From positions 114,192-178,191 of the forward strand of contig KQ959616.1 in the NCBI GenBank assembly GCA_001552895.1: a stretch of DNA of 64,000 nucleotides, read 5' to 3'. Position 1 is the first letter of the stretch. Each line of letters opens with the position of its first letter. Under the pieces are notes generated by a model that saw nothing but the letters and a program-made list of their open reading frames with translations, was not told the origin of the DNA and made no database searches. The translations under genes and the position numbers were made by a program. This document shows positions 63,823-64,000 of the stretch, piece after piece. This stretch comes from Tissierellia bacterium KA00581 (GTDB lineage: Bacteria > Bacillota > Clostridia > Tissierellales > Peptoniphilaceae).

Positions 63823-63861
63823 ACCATCACCATTTCATATTTACAAATATATTCATAGTGA

Positions 63862-63890
63862 ATTATACCATAAACATTTGATTTTTTCAA
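63862..63890 (-). promoter_or_regulatory. promoter of the rsmD-coaD operon
   Basis: On the - strand TTGAAA (63885-63890) and TATAAT (63862-63867) are spaced by 17 nt, about 40 nt before the rsmD start. Beyond it, 63891-64000 is AT-rich with no gene visible. Confidence 0.75.
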
Positions 63891-64000
63891 TATTTATAAA
63901 GATATATTTTTAAATTTTTTATTAATTATAAATCTATTTGTTATCTTTATAAAAATATTTTTTATATTTAATTTTAAAAATATTTAACTACATTAATATT

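Noticed and set aside
1..64000. CRISPR arrays or insertion sequences
   Set aside because: No regularly spaced repeats with unique spacers and no transposase-like frames were seen on either strand.

Overview
The window looks like chromosomal DNA of a very AT-rich, anaerobic-type Firmicute. Several things point to the Clostridia/Tissierellia side, for example a Peptoniphilaceae member such as Parvimonas: GGAGG-type ribosome sites, many TTG starts, a Gram-positive set of LicD, TarI/TarJ and DgkA genes, RNase P RNA that looks like type A, selenocysteine use, and a dnaG-rpoD-trmK-nif3 order. The genus is inference; no rRNA gene is present to test it.

Left half (1 to about 36.1 kb), nearly all on the + strand. 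1-8.9 kb is a surface-glycan locus: CDP-ribitol synthesis (tarI, cut by the window edge, and tarJ), three LicD-type phosphotransferases, two glycosyltransferases, a Wzy-type polymerase and a chain-length-type membrane protein. 9.1-12.6 kb is a nucleoside/simple-sugar ABC importer without its binding protein. 12.7-16.3 kb is map followed by five type IV pilin-like genes; rodA faces them from the other strand. 17.6-21.0 kb is a small secreted protein and a three-gene ABC transporter, with a long-range inverted repeat around the peptide gene. 21.2-26.2 kb is comEA-selD-selA-selB, in which selD itself is a selenoprotein gene. 26.2-36.1 kb holds an atypical response regulator, pheS, pheT, zapA, mutS2, argS and a TPR gene.

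The middle (36.1-39.3 kb) is a small decayed foreign island: an XRE repressor, a frameshifted second XRE gene, a frameshifted DUF3847-like gene, short orphan ORFs and several hairpins. A 14-bp direct repeat flanks it. Next to it is a perfect 18-bp palindrome whose inner 28 bp has the 11-6-11 layout of an Xer/dif site, followed by a tyrosine recombinase gene. Gene polarity switches from mostly + to entirely - at this point, so this is probably the replication terminus.

Right half (40.4-64 kb) is entirely on the - strand and is housekeeping: efp; then rnr-smpB-miaB-mutS-mutL-miaA-ynbB-nth-vanW (tRNA modification, mismatch and base repair, RNA quality control); rnpB; then rsmD-coaD-coiled-coil gene-phoH-ybeY-dgkA-cdd-era-recO-dnaG-rpoD-trmK-nif3.

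The observations most worth following up are the candidate dif/terminus, the peptide-transporter locus with its mRNA end-pairing repeat, a MutL whose endonuclease motifs are all replaced, and the orphan response regulator lacking key receiver residues.
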